This document shows positions 1-8,232 of a stretch of 64,000 nt of DNA, piece by piece. Every line of letters begins with the position of its first letter. Position 1 is the stretch's first letter. Origin of the DNA: DASQGA01 sp963762085. GTDB lineage: Bacteria > Actinomycetota > Thermoleophilia > Gaiellales > Gaiellaceae. A model generated the notes under the pieces. It was not told the DNA's origin. It worked only from the letters and a program-made list of their open reading frames with translations, and made no database searches. The stretch spans positions 62,001-126,000 of the forward strand of contig CAVXJD010000007.1 of NCBI GenBank assembly GCA_963762085.1. Direction: 5' to 3'. The position numbers and the translations under genes are program-made.

Positions 1-2
1 CA

Positions 3-803
3 GTGGGCAGGGACAATCTGATCTTCGACGTCGGTATGCACCGCGGAGAAGACACCAGGCTCTACCTCGCCAAGGGTTTCGAGGTTGTCGCGGTTGAGGC
101 GATACCCGACCTGGCGGAGCGCGCCGCCGAGGAGCTACGCGAATACGTGGACTCCGGCCAGCTGGTGATCGAAAACGTCGCCATCGCCGAGGTGGCGGGC
201 GAGGTGCCTTTCTACGTCAACCGGGCCTCGCAATGGGGCACGATCCGGGCGGACTGGGCTCAGCGCAACGAGCGCCTCGGCTCACCGTCGACGGCCAGCA
301 TCACCGTGACCGCGCTGCCCTTTCGCGACCTGCTCGCGCGGCACGGCGTGCCGTACTACCTGAAGATCGACATCGAGGGCGCGGACCTGCTGTGCCTGGA
401 GGCGCTGGATTCGGCCGATCCGCCGACGCACGTGTCAATCGAGTCGGACAAGAGCTCGTGGGCTGCGCTCGTCCATGAGTTCGACCTGTTGGAAGGCCTC
501 GGATACCGCCGGTACAAGGTGGTCGCCCAGCACAAGGTGCCCCGGCAGCAGGCGCCTAGTCCCGCACGCGAGGGCCGCTACGTTCCCTGGACGTTCAGCT
601 TCGGCGCGAGCGGGCTGTTCGGGGAAGAAACTCCCGGCCGCTGGCTCAGCCGCCGCGAGGCGTTGGCGAAGTACCGGCTGATCTTCGCGCGGTACAAGCT
701 CTACGGCGACGACGGGCTCCTGTCCCGGCGGGGCGCACTTCGTACCGCCTCGCAGCGGGTCGGCGGCACCGCGGGCTGGTTCGACACCCACGCCCGCCGG
801 TAG
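3..803 (+). CDS. FkbM family methyltransferase (5' end may lie outside window)
   Basis: Probable SAM-dependent O-methyltransferase of the FkbM family, which methylates hydroxyls on sugars or secondary metabolites. The N-terminus has the SAM-binding loop (LIFDVGMHRGEDT, residues 6-18), then an acidic end of strand 2 (VVAVEAIP) and the family motif LKIDIEGAD near residue 120. A GTG at position 3 is the first start visible, but the frame is open to the window edge, so the true start may be upstream. The C-terminal ~80 residues are rich in basic and aromatic residues and I do not assign them. It lies at the left end of the polysaccharide locus, so methylation of a glycan is a reasonable guess; the substrate cannot be read from the sequence. 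Confidence 0.8.
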   Translation: MGRDNLIFDVGMHRGEDTRLYLAKGFEVVAVEAIPDLAERAAEELREYVDSGQLVIENVAIAEVAGEVPFYVNRASQWGTIRADWAQRNERLGSPSTASITVTALPFRDLLARHGVPYYLKIDIEGADLLCLEALDSADPPTHVSIESDKSSWAALVHEFDLLEGLGYRRYKVVAQHKVPRQQAPSPAREGRYVPWTFSFGASGLFGEETPGRWLSRREALAKYRLIFARYKLYGDDGLLSRRGALRTASQRVGGTAGWFDTHARR

Positions 804-822
804 GCCCGGCGCCGGCAAAGCG

Positions 823-1467
823 TCAGCGCGACCTGATCAGCTTCCCGACGGCTTTCAGGTCGCGCACGAAGTCCCTCATCGCCTCCTGACGCGCCCCTTC
901 GTCCGGCGCCCGGAGGATGGAGGATGGATGCACCGTCGCGACGACGCTCGGCGCAAGGTCCGACTCCACCGGAACACCGCGCATCTTGGTGACGCGAAAC
1001 TGGCGCCCCAGCAGCGACTGGGCTGCGGTCGCTCCGAGGCAGACGAGGACGTCCGGCTTGATCACTGCGAGCTCGGCCTCGAGCCAGGGACGACACGCAG
1101 TCATCTCGGTCCAGTTCGGCTTCTGATGGATCCGCCGCTTGCCCCGCGGCCCCCATTTGAAGTGCTTGACGGCATTCGTTACGTAGACCTTCGAACGATC
1201 GATACCCACGGCGGCAAGACCCTCGTCCAGAACCCGACCGGCGGGCCCGACGAACGGTTTCCCGGTGAGATCCTCCTGGTCGCCGGGCTGCTCCCCGACG
1301 AAGACGACATCGGCGTTTGCCGACCCTTCTCCAAAGACGGTCTGGGTCCCGAGCTCGTAGAGGTGGCAGGCCGTGCAGCCGGCTGCCGCGTCGCGGAGCT
1401 TCGGAAGCGTCCGTCGGTCAGGAACGAACGGCGCCGCGTTGTCGAGGCCCAGTTGCTCTGGTGCCAT
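823..1467 (-). CDS. udgX: UdgX-type uracil-DNA glycosylase
   Basis: Uracil-DNA glycosylase superfamily protein, 214 aa, ATG start. It has the Fe-S cysteine pair C31/C34 (GCTACHLY), the active-site loop GEQPGDQED near residue 57, VTNAVKHFKW, and the HPSSILR motif near residue 180. The KRRIHQKP segment just after VKHFKW is the insertion that marks UdgX; in characterised UdgX the histidine of RRIH forms a covalent bond with the deoxyribose after uracil excision, so the enzyme stays cross-linked to DNA. That His is present. Family-4 UDGs lack this loop. It is oriented toward the FkbM gene (19 bp apart, convergent) and has no functional link to the polysaccharide genes. The assignment as UdgX and not plain UDG-4 rests on the RRIH loop. 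Confidence 0.9.
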   Translation of the reverse strand: MAPEQLGLDNAAPFVPDRRTLPKLRDAAAGCTACHLYELGTQTVFGEGSANADVVFVGEQPGDQEDLTGKPFVGPAGRVLDEGLAAVGIDRSKVYVTNAVKHFKWGPRGKRRIHQKPNWTEMTACRPWLEAELAVIKPDVLVCLGATAAQSLLGRQFRVTKMRGVPVESDLAPSVVATVHPSSILRAPDEGARQEAMRDFVRDLKAVGKLIRSR

Positions 1468-1511
1468 CGTCCCGTCGTACCCAGGAAGCGGGTCCGCTAG
1501 TCGGGCTAGGG

Positions 1512-2009
1512 CTACGCGAGAGGTTGTCGCCGGCGGCGCGCCGCCGCCGCCACGATCCCCGAGCCGGTGATGAGACCGATGAGGATCAACAGGATCGTAA
1601 GATGCGCTTCGCCGCCGTCGGTTGCGGCGGTCACCGCGCTGCTGACCGAATCCGAGGCCGCCGAGTCACCGGAAGCAGATTCCCCGCCCTGCACCGGCTT
1701 CTTGAACATGGCAGTCGGAGCTCCGAGACGGGAAGACGTGGCTACTTCCTTGAGCCCGCTGGCAACCGAAGGCGAGACCGAGCTCTCGAGCTGATTCAGG
1801 ATCGGCGCGGGCAGACCCCCTCCGTCTGAGCCGCCACCGCCACCGCCACTGTTGCCGCCACCACCGACTCCTCCGTTCGCCGTCGGGATCTCCTCGTAGT
1901 ACTGGTCGATCACTGGAGGAGGGCTCGCCGAGGCGACGCTCGCGAAGGCCAGTCCTGTCACGACAAGGAGCGCAAAGAGAAGCAATGTGCGGCGTAGGGA
2001 GTCGGTCAT
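1512..2009 (-). CDS. Small secreted, membrane-anchored Gly-rich protein of unknown function
   Basis: No recognised family. Starting at the ATG at 2009 (MTDSLRRTLLLFALLVVTG) there is a clear N-terminal signal or anchor sequence ending near ASAS. A run of about 25 Gly/Ser residues follows (GVGGGGNSGGGGGGSDGGG), then a Ser/Ala-rich stretch, and a C-terminal membrane helix (LTILLILIGLITGSGIVAAA) followed by RRRRQ. The end resembles a sorting or stop-transfer tail, though no LPxTG is visible. An upstream GTG at 2036 would overlap the preceding gene; 2009 leaves 10 bp after its stop. It is probably co-transcribed with the glycosidase-like gene upstream. Function unknown. Confidence 0.65.
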   Translation of the reverse strand: MTDSLRRTLLLFALLVVTGLAFASVASASPPPVIDQYYEEIPTANGGVGGGGNSGGGGGGSDGGGLPAPILNQLESSVSPSVASGLKEVATSSRLGAPTAMFKKPVQGGESASGDSAASDSVSSAVTAATDGGEAHLTILLILIGLITGSGIVAAAARRRRQPLA

Positions 2010-2019
2010 AGCCCTAAAC

Positions 2020-3471
2020 CTAGCACCCGATCGCATGGCTCATCGGGAAGCTCTTGGGGACCTTGAGCGAGAACCCGACCGAGGCGAGCGACGAGCCAAC
2101 CCGCCGCGCCCGTATGACACTCGTGGTCGTTCTCGAGAAGAAGAACCTGCCCTGGAAGATGCCGTTCCCGTTCGTGCGGACTCTCCTGACCGTCACCCAC
2201 CCGCGTGATGTCTTCTTCTGGATCTTCACGCTGCCCGACTTCCCCCAAGGGGTGCGGCCCCAAACGTAGGCGCCGCCGGGGCGCTTCAGCGCGACGAAGG
2301 GAAAGCGAAACGCGCGCATTGCGCCTTTAGGTGCACCGACCGTTCCGTTGCCACCCCACCTGTAGAGGCCTCCCTGATACGGAATCTCGTTGCGCACGAA
2401 CGGATAGTCCTTGAGCTGCGTCCACATGAGAACGCTGACACCCGCTCGCCACATGCGGTAGGGCGCTTCAGACACCCAGCGGGTGTGGAGAGCCGAGGGG
2501 ACGCCACATGGATCCGGTGGGTTCGAGTCCCAGGAGAACTCGGTCGCCCAGAACGCCACCTTCCGCGACGAGATGACCCGGTGGTTCGCGATCGCGGCGC
2601 GGAGGACGCGGCGCACCTCGGGGAGGTCGCCGATCGACACGTCGCCGGAGCGATGAGCCGAGTGGCTCGGGCCCCCGGCTGTATAGGGGTTGTTCGACCA
2701 GACGTCGAAATGGATCGGCTGAGAGAGCAGCTGGCGCATGAATGTGAGCGGTGGGATGGTCGTGACTTGGCCCTGCGCGTCCGTGCGACCGAACGGCGAC
2801 GGTCCGCCGGCCTGGACGAGGAGCCCTGGGTCGAATCCATGGAGCCTCGCCGCAACCGCGTTCACCATGTCGCGATAGCGGGTGACGGAGCTTGAGGTCG
2901 GGGAAAGGAAATAGACCGCGTTCGGCTCGTTCCAGACCCCCCAGGACCGAACCTGGGGGTACCTGCGGGCGGCCGCTTCCATGAAGTCCGCGACGTCCTC
3001 GACCTTCGGCTTGTAGGTACCTGGGTTGTAGCCGCTCGCCGCCGGGCAAGCGTTCGCGTTATTGGCTCCGTCGCACTCGGCCCATCGCGGGGCGCTCAAC
3101 ACGGTGACGAAGGGCTTTAGACCGCGCGCGATGGCGGTATTCACCTGCGCGTCGAAGTCGTAGCCAGGGTTGCCCCATGCATAGCTGTCCGGGCTCGTCG
3201 GGTTCGGCGGCCGATGCTCGGGCGCGATGCGATCCCAGTAGAGCAGGAGGCGGGTGCGCGTGGTTCCCGCAGCGCGTGCCTTGCTGAACGCAATGCCGGG
3301 CTCCAGGTACGCATACGCGCGTCCGGGCCCGCCACTCGACGCCATCGGGTCGTAGAGACCGGTCTGGAACGAAGTCGCAGCCGCGGCCGTGCTCGCGGTG
3401 ATCGCCAGAACGGCCGCCAGCCCCGCGACGGCCATGCCCAGTCGTCTTCCTCGTATCTGATACTTAGCCAA
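2020..3471 (-). CDS. Secreted glycoside-hydrolase-like TIM-barrel protein
   Basis: 483-aa exported protein. The N-terminus (MAKYQIRGRRLGMAVAGLAA...) is a signal peptide; the start codon used here is TTG, and an ATG 12 codons in is a possible alternative. The core looks like a clan GH-A barrel: VWNEPN near residue 180 carries the putative acid/base Glu, and WATEFSW near residue 308 the putative nucleophile Glu. Other typical segments are LLLYWDRIAPE and FVTVLSAPRWAEC. The last ~90 residues (from about VALKRPGGAYVWG) look like a beta-rich accessory domain. It probably cuts or remodels an extracellular polysaccharide made by this locus. The exact GH family cannot be assigned by eye. Confidence 0.7.
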   Translation of the reverse strand: MAKYQIRGRRLGMAVAGLAAVLAITASTAAAATSFQTGLYDPMASSGGPGRAYAYLEPGIAFSKARAAGTTRTRLLLYWDRIAPEHRPPNPTSPDSYAWGNPGYDFDAQVNTAIARGLKPFVTVLSAPRWAECDGANNANACPAASGYNPGTYKPKVEDVADFMEAAARRYPQVRSWGVWNEPNAVYFLSPTSSSVTRYRDMVNAVAARLHGFDPGLLVQAGGPSPFGRTDAQGQVTTIPPLTFMRQLLSQPIHFDVWSNNPYTAGGPSHSAHRSGDVSIGDLPEVRRVLRAAIANHRVISSRKVAFWATEFSWDSNPPDPCGVPSALHTRWVSEAPYRMWRAGVSVLMWTQLKDYPFVRNEIPYQGGLYRWGGNGTVGAPKGAMRAFRFPFVALKRPGGAYVWGRTPWGKSGSVKIQKKTSRGWVTVRRVRTNGNGIFQGRFFFSRTTTSVIRARRVGSSLASVGFSLKVPKSFPMSHAIGC

Positions 3472-3560
3472 AAGAGAGTCCCGACCGTAGTCGTGTTTCT
3501 TGCGAATCTGCCCCGGAATAACGCCGCAAACGGATAGTAGTTGAAGAATCGGATGTGTTA

Positions 3561-5537
3561 ATGGCCTCGCCGTCGAATTTGGATGCTTCTTACAATGTTC
3601 GTACGGAACGCTTCCGCCGCGCTCGCGGGTGGGCGCTGAGCGGGGCGGTCGCGGGAGCCCTCTTCGGGGTCGCGTACGACGGCGGCGCCTACGCCCTCAC
3701 GACCCGTAACACGATCGCCGTGCTCGTCCTCTGGGCGCTCGCCACGGGCGTCGCGATCGGGATCTGGCCGCGGGCGGGGATACCCGGAGCAGCGCTTGCG
3801 GTCGGCGGCCTGCTGGCGGCGTTCGCCCTCTGGGCCGGACTCTCGACGATCTGGTCGGCGAGTGCCGAGAGAAGCTTCAACGAAGCGAACCGCGCCGCTC
3901 TCTACCTGGGCCTCTTCCTCCTCGTCGTCGTCTCGACGGGACGCGGACGCGGGGCACGGCGCTGGATTCGCGGCCTCGCGATCGGCATTGCCGGAGTTGT
4001 CCTCCTTGCGCTCCTGAGCCGGCTCTTTCCCGATCGGTTCGGCGAAGCCTCGACGGAGATCGTGGCGCGACTGTTTCCCTCCACCCAGACTAGATTGAGC
4101 CATCCGATCGGATACTGGAACGGCCTCGCCACGCTGCTCGCGCTTGGCGTGCCGTTCCTGCTCTTCGTCGCGACGAGCGAGCGTCGCGCCGTCGCCCGCG
4201 GCCTGGCTATCGCTCCGCTTCCGGCCCTGGCCGTCGCCCTCTATCTCACCTCCTCGCGAGGCGGCATCATCGCGGCGGCCCTCGCCGCTCTGGTCTACCT
4301 CGCGCTCACGAACCAGCGCTGGCAGGCGACCGGCGCGATCCTGGTCGCGGGCGCGGCGTCCGTAGGGGCAACATTGGCGATAGCCGCGCTCGATACGGTG
4401 ATCGCGGGCGAGCCGGCGCAAGGTGAGGGGCTCGAGGCGGCGCTCTACATCGCCCTGGCCTGCGTCGGCACCGGGGTCGTCTACGCGTTCGGATCCCGCG
4501 TCCGGCTCGGCTTCACCCGCGCCCGCAAGCCGCTGGGTTGGGCGCTCGTGGTGGCCGCGACGCTCGTGCTCGTAGCAGCCGCCGTCGCGGCGAACCCTCG
4601 CGAGCGCTTCGACAACTTCAAGGCAATACCCTCACAGGAGGTCGCGACCGATCTCCAGGCGCACCTCGTCAGCGGGAGCGGGAACGGCCGCTGGCAGCTT
4701 TGGCAGTCCGCGGTCGACCAGTTCGAGGAGCATCCGATCGTGGGCGACGGGGCGGGGTCCTACGAGGCCTGGTGGACCCAGCACGGCACGGTTGCCGTCT
4801 TCGTACGCGACGCACACTCGCTCTACCTCGAGACGCTGGGCGAGCTCGGAGTGGTCGGGTTCGCCATCCTCGTCGCGGCGCTCCTAACGGCGCTCGTGTC
4901 GGGTGTCCTGCGCGCGCGTAAGAGTGAGGGAGACGGCCGCGCGGCGACGGCGGCGCTGACGGCGGCGCTGACGGCCTACCTCTTCGAGGCCGGATTCGAC
5001 TGGATGTGGGAGGTGACGGTCGTCTCGCTTGTGGCCGTGGTCTGCGTCGGGCTCCTGACGGGCCCCGCGACCTGCTTCGGGCGCCGACGAAGCCCCGGGG
5101 AACCGTGGGGCCCGCGCTGGTCGATTGTCGCGGTCCGGATAACCGGCGTGCTTGCCGTTCTCGGGCTCGTCGTGGCGCAGGGAATCCCGCTCGTCGCCCA
5201 GGCAGCCGTCGGACGCAGCCAGGATGCCGTCCGGCAGGGTGACTCCGAGCAGGCGCTCGACGCGGCGGCGAGCGCTGAGCGCGTGCAACCCTGGGCCGCC
5301 TCCACCCACCTCCAGCGAGCACTCGTCGAGGAGCTCATGGGCAACTTCCCGGCGGCGCACAAGGCCGTTCGCCAAGCGCTCGAACACGACGCCGACGACT
5401 GGCGGCTCTGGATCGTAGCGGCGCGAATCGAGACGAAGATGGGCGAATTCGGCGAGGCGGAGAGCAGCCTCGCGCGGGCGATCGAGCTCAATCCGAACTC
5501 GCGGATTCTCTCGCGCCTGAAGCCGGCGGAGCGCTAG
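3561..5537 (+). CDS. O-antigen ligase/polymerase-like membrane protein with C-terminal TPR
   Basis: About 658 aa from the ATG at 3561 (a GTG two codons upstream is possible). At least ten hydrophobic helices span residues ~25-500. The large extracytoplasmic loop has the Wzy_C-type pattern with HSLYLETLGELGVVGFAIL near residue 420. The C-terminal ~110 residues are soluble TPR-like helices (AERVQPWAASTHLQRALVEE, ARAIELNPNSRIL). The architecture is that of Wzy polymerases and WaaL ligases, which join undecaprenol-linked repeat units outside the membrane; TPR-tailed forms are common in Gram-positive loci. A second O-antigen-ligase gene lies at 20495-22049, so one may polymerise and the other attach chains. 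It is convergent with the sulfotransferase, sharing the CTAG of both stop codons. Confidence 0.8.
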   Translation: MASPSNLDASYNVRTERFRRARGWALSGAVAGALFGVAYDGGAYALTTRNTIAVLVLWALATGVAIGIWPRAGIPGAALAVGGLLAAFALWAGLSTIWSASAERSFNEANRAALYLGLFLLVVVSTGRGRGARRWIRGLAIGIAGVVLLALLSRLFPDRFGEASTEIVARLFPSTQTRLSHPIGYWNGLATLLALGVPFLLFVATSERRAVARGLAIAPLPALAVALYLTSSRGGIIAAALAALVYLALTNQRWQATGAILVAGAASVGATLAIAALDTVIAGEPAQGEGLEAALYIALACVGTGVVYAFGSRVRLGFTRARKPLGWALVVAATLVLVAAAVAANPRERFDNFKAIPSQEVATDLQAHLVSGSGNGRWQLWQSAVDQFEEHPIVGDGAGSYEAWWTQHGTVAVFVRDAHSLYLETLGELGVVGFAILVAALLTALVSGVLRARKSEGDGRAATAALTAALTAYLFEAGFDWMWEVTVVSLVAVVCVGLLTGPATCFGRRRSPGEPWGPRWSIVAVRITGVLAVLGLVVAQGIPLVAQAAVGRSQDAVRQGDSEQALDAAASAERVQPWAASTHLQRALVEELMGNFPAAHKAVRQALEHDADDWRLWIVAARIETKMGEFGEAESSLARAIELNPNSRILSRLKPAER

Positions 5538-6274
5538 ATCTCGCCGAGCCTCGCTCCCAGCGCCTTCCGAACCTCGTCATAGTTTTCGATTCGCTCCTCG
5601 TAGGAGCGAGAGCCGAGCCTCGTGAGGCGGGAGACCAGGTCGCCTTCCGGTGCGACGCCAACGAACTGGAGGAGAGTCTCGAAGCCCGTCTCGCCGGACA
5701 CGAGCGATTCGTAGGAGACCTCGAGGGACGGGACCGGGAGGAGCGAGAGCAGGCGGCGAAACTGCCCCACCTTCCGCTCCTCCCACTCCATCTGATCGAC
5801 GAGCTCGTCGACGTCGACTCGCACCTTCGCCTGGATCACCTCCTCGCCAGGGAGCACGTGATATTGGTGCGTCTCGCGAGCCACGATGCGCGAGAGCACC
5901 TGGTCGAACTTGTTGGTGCGGACGACGTGGAGCACCTTCACGCGCCGGACGGCCAGGTAGGCGAGCAGCCAGGGAAACGCGCGCACTTGGGCGTACATGA
6001 GCTTGAACCCGACCGACTCGGCTTGACCCCCGTAGAGGCGGTCGAGGTATCGCCACCCCTCCAGGTGGCGAGCGAGCGAGCCGCCGCGCCGCTCGCGGAG
6101 GACATCGCTCAGGGGAACCAGGTCCTGCGCGCCCACCGGGTGCTTGCCGGTTCCTTCGGGCAGAAGCAGCTCCCCGTAACAGTTGACCTGGGGGTGGCTG
6201 TCGAGCATGTCGACCACCCAGGTCGAACCGCTTCGCTGCGTCGACAGGACGACGAACCGCGTCGCCCCTCTCAC
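5534..6274 (-). CDS. PAPS-dependent sulfotransferase family protein
   Basis: 246 aa, GTG start overlapping the TGA of the asparagine synthetase gene (GTGA), so translation is coupled. The 5'-phosphosulfate-binding loop is at the N-terminus (VVLSTQRSGSTWVVDML, residues 8-24), followed by the HPQVNCYGEL segment typical of Stf0/sulfotransferase families. VLHVVRTNKFDQVLS near residue 115 matches the 3'-phosphate-binding strand with Arg and Ser. It would transfer sulfate from PAPS to a sugar or lipid hydroxyl. Placement among glycosyltransferases and heparinase-like genes suggests a sulfated polysaccharide, but that is inference. Confidence 0.82.
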   Translation of the reverse strand: MRGATRFVVLSTQRSGSTWVVDMLDSHPQVNCYGELLLPEGTGKHPVGAQDLVPLSDVLRERRGGSLARHLEGWRYLDRLYGGQAESVGFKLMYAQVRAFPWLLAYLAVRRVKVLHVVRTNKFDQVLSRIVARETHQYHVLPGEEVIQAKVRVDVDELVDQMEWEERKVGQFRRLLSLLPVPSLEVSYESLVSGETGFETLLQFVGVAPEGDLVSRLTRLGSRSYEERIENYDEVRKALGARLGEI

Positions 6275-8232
6275 GTCGCACGCACCGAGCGAGCGGGCGC
6301 GACGCGCGGGTGGAGCGGCCGGCCCGGCTCGTCCTCCTCGTCGAGGAGCTCCTCTATCTGGGCAGGCGGGTGGATCCGCAAGGTGTCGACGTTGGCGCGA
6401 AGCCAGAGCTCGAGCGACGCGAGCGTGAAGATCCGTAGCTCCCGCTCCAAGGGATCGAGGCGACCTCCCTGCAGCAGCTCGACGATCTCCTCCCTCTCGA
6501 AGAAGCCCCGTTCGGCGGCCCGCTCCGAGAGGAGCAGCCGCTCGAGCGTCCGGTGGGGGTCGGCAAGCATGAACCGTGCCACCGGCACCGGAAACCCTCT
6601 CTTCGGCCCATCCAGGAGCTCGCGGGGCACGAGGTCGCGGACGGCGTCGCGCAGGACCGCCTTGCCCCGGCGAAGCCCCGACCGGCTCGAGGCCGGAATG
6701 CGCGAGGCGCGCTCGACGATTCGGTAGTCGACGAGCGGCATTCGACCCTCCACTGATGCGCCCATGAGGACCTTGTCGCCACGGAGGAGCATGTTGTCGG
6801 GGAGATACGTGAGGAGGTCGCCGAGCAGCATCCGCCGGCCCGGGTCCACGTGCGCGTAGGACGCGAGCAGACGCGTCAGGGGCTCGGCGAGGCGCTCAGG
6901 TGTGGCCTGCTCGCGAAGGGCGGGGGCGAGGAGCCGCCCGAGCTCGGCCGGGGGGTAGGTGCAGAACCAGGAAGCCCAACGAAGCGTCGGGTCGGACACC
7001 GAGAGAGTCGCGACCGCACGGCGCCACCTGCGCGACGAAGGGCGCGTGGCAAGCGCCCTGCCCGCGAGCCGGAGTGCAATTGGAGCCGCCGGGCCCAGCC
7101 GCAGCAGCCGCTCGGCGCGATACTTCGGGTAGCCACCGAAGACCTCGTCGCCGCCGTCGCCGGACAGCACCACTTTGACGTGACGCCCCGCCAGCTCGGC
7201 GAGCAGAAGCAGTGGCACCTCCGAGGTCTCCGCGAGAGGCTCGTCGCGGAACCAGGCGAGGCGCGGCAGGGCGGCGAGGAAGTCGTTGGAGCCCACCACC
7301 AGCTCGTGGTGCTCTGTCTCGGCGCCCGCGGCGGCGAGGCGCGCCAGAGGGCGCTCGTCGTACAGCGGGTCGTCGAATCCGATCGTGAAGCTCGAGAGCG
7401 AGGCCGCGCCTGCCTCGCGCATCAGTCCTAGGACGGACGCCGAGTCGACGCCTCCGCTCAGGAGCACTCCGAGCGGAACGTCGCTCATGAGCCGCTTGGA
7501 GACGGCATCGAGCAGGAGCGCTCGCAGCTCCTCCGGAGCTACGTCGCGCTCCGGCTCCGGGTCGACGCTCCAGTATCGGCGGATCTCCTGACGTCCGTCT
7601 TCGAAGGTCGCGAGGTGGCCGGGCTCGAGTCTGGAGACGCCTTTGAAGAGCGTCCGGGGCGCACCCACATAGCGCTGGAACAGAAACTCACCGAGGTGCG
7701 CGGAATCGACTTCGGGCTTCCGGCCTCCGGCGAGCAGGACTGACCTCGCATCCGAGCCGAAGACGAGGCCACGGTCGAGCTCGGCCACGTACAGGGGCTT
7801 TTTCCCGAGGCGGTCCCGCGCGAGCAGAAGCCTCTCGCGCCGACCATCCCAGACCGCGAAGGCGAACATCCCGTTCAGGTGGGAGGGCAAACTGTCGCCC
7901 CACTCCTCGTAGCCGTGGACGAGCACTTCCGTATCGGACCTCGTCGCGAACCGATGCCCATGCTGCTCGAGCCGGCGGCGCAACTCGAGGTGGTTCCAGA
8001 TCTCGCCGTTGAACACCGCCAGGACGGAGCCGTCTTCGTTGCGCATGGGTTGGCGTCCCCCGGCCAGGTCGACGATGCTGAGGCGGGTGTGGCCGAGCAC
8101 GCATCTCGGCTCGGCGTGGACCCCGTTCGCGTCCGGACCCCGGTGGCGGAGGGCTTCGACCGCCGTCGCAACCCGATCGCGATCTGGCGGCTCGACACCC
8201 CCTGCGCGAACAACCCCGACGATGCCGCACAT
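6271..8232 (-). CDS. asnB: Asparagine synthetase (glutamine-hydrolysing)
   Basis: 653 aa. The start is the ATG at 8232 (MCGIVGVV), which leaves Cys2 as the N-terminal nucleophile of the class II glutaminase domain; the frame is open further upstream but that part is not related sequence. Glutaminase landmarks are RHRGPDANG, GHTRLSIVDL and FNGEIWNH (residues ~30-80). The synthetase domain has the PP-loop LLSGGVDSA near residue 260 and SGDGGDEVFGGY near residue 350. It forms Asn from Asp, Gln and ATP; copies inside polysaccharide loci may instead amidate a sugar acid. The ATG shares one base with the TGA of the heparinase-like gene, and its own TGA overlaps the sulfotransferase start, making a three-gene coupled operon. 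Confidence 0.92.
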   Translation of the reverse strand: MCGIVGVVRAGGVEPPDRDRVATAVEALRHRGPDANGVHAEPRCVLGHTRLSIVDLAGGRQPMRNEDGSVLAVFNGEIWNHLELRRRLEQHGHRFATRSDTEVLVHGYEEWGDSLPSHLNGMFAFAVWDGRRERLLLARDRLGKKPLYVAELDRGLVFGSDARSVLLAGGRKPEVDSAHLGEFLFQRYVGAPRTLFKGVSRLEPGHLATFEDGRQEIRRYWSVDPEPERDVAPEELRALLLDAVSKRLMSDVPLGVLLSGGVDSASVLGLMREAGAASLSSFTIGFDDPLYDERPLARLAAAGAETEHHELVVGSNDFLAALPRLAWFRDEPLAETSEVPLLLLAELAGRHVKVVLSGDGGDEVFGGYPKYRAERLLRLGPAAPIALRLAGRALATRPSSRRWRRAVATLSVSDPTLRWASWFCTYPPAELGRLLAPALREQATPERLAEPLTRLLASYAHVDPGRRMLLGDLLTYLPDNMLLRGDKVLMGASVEGRMPLVDYRIVERASRIPASSRSGLRRGKAVLRDAVRDLVPRELLDGPKRGFPVPVARFMLADPHRTLERLLLSERAAERGFFEREEIVELLQGGRLDPLERELRIFTLASLELWLRANVDTLRIHPPAQIEELLDEEDEPGRPLHPRVAPARSVRAT

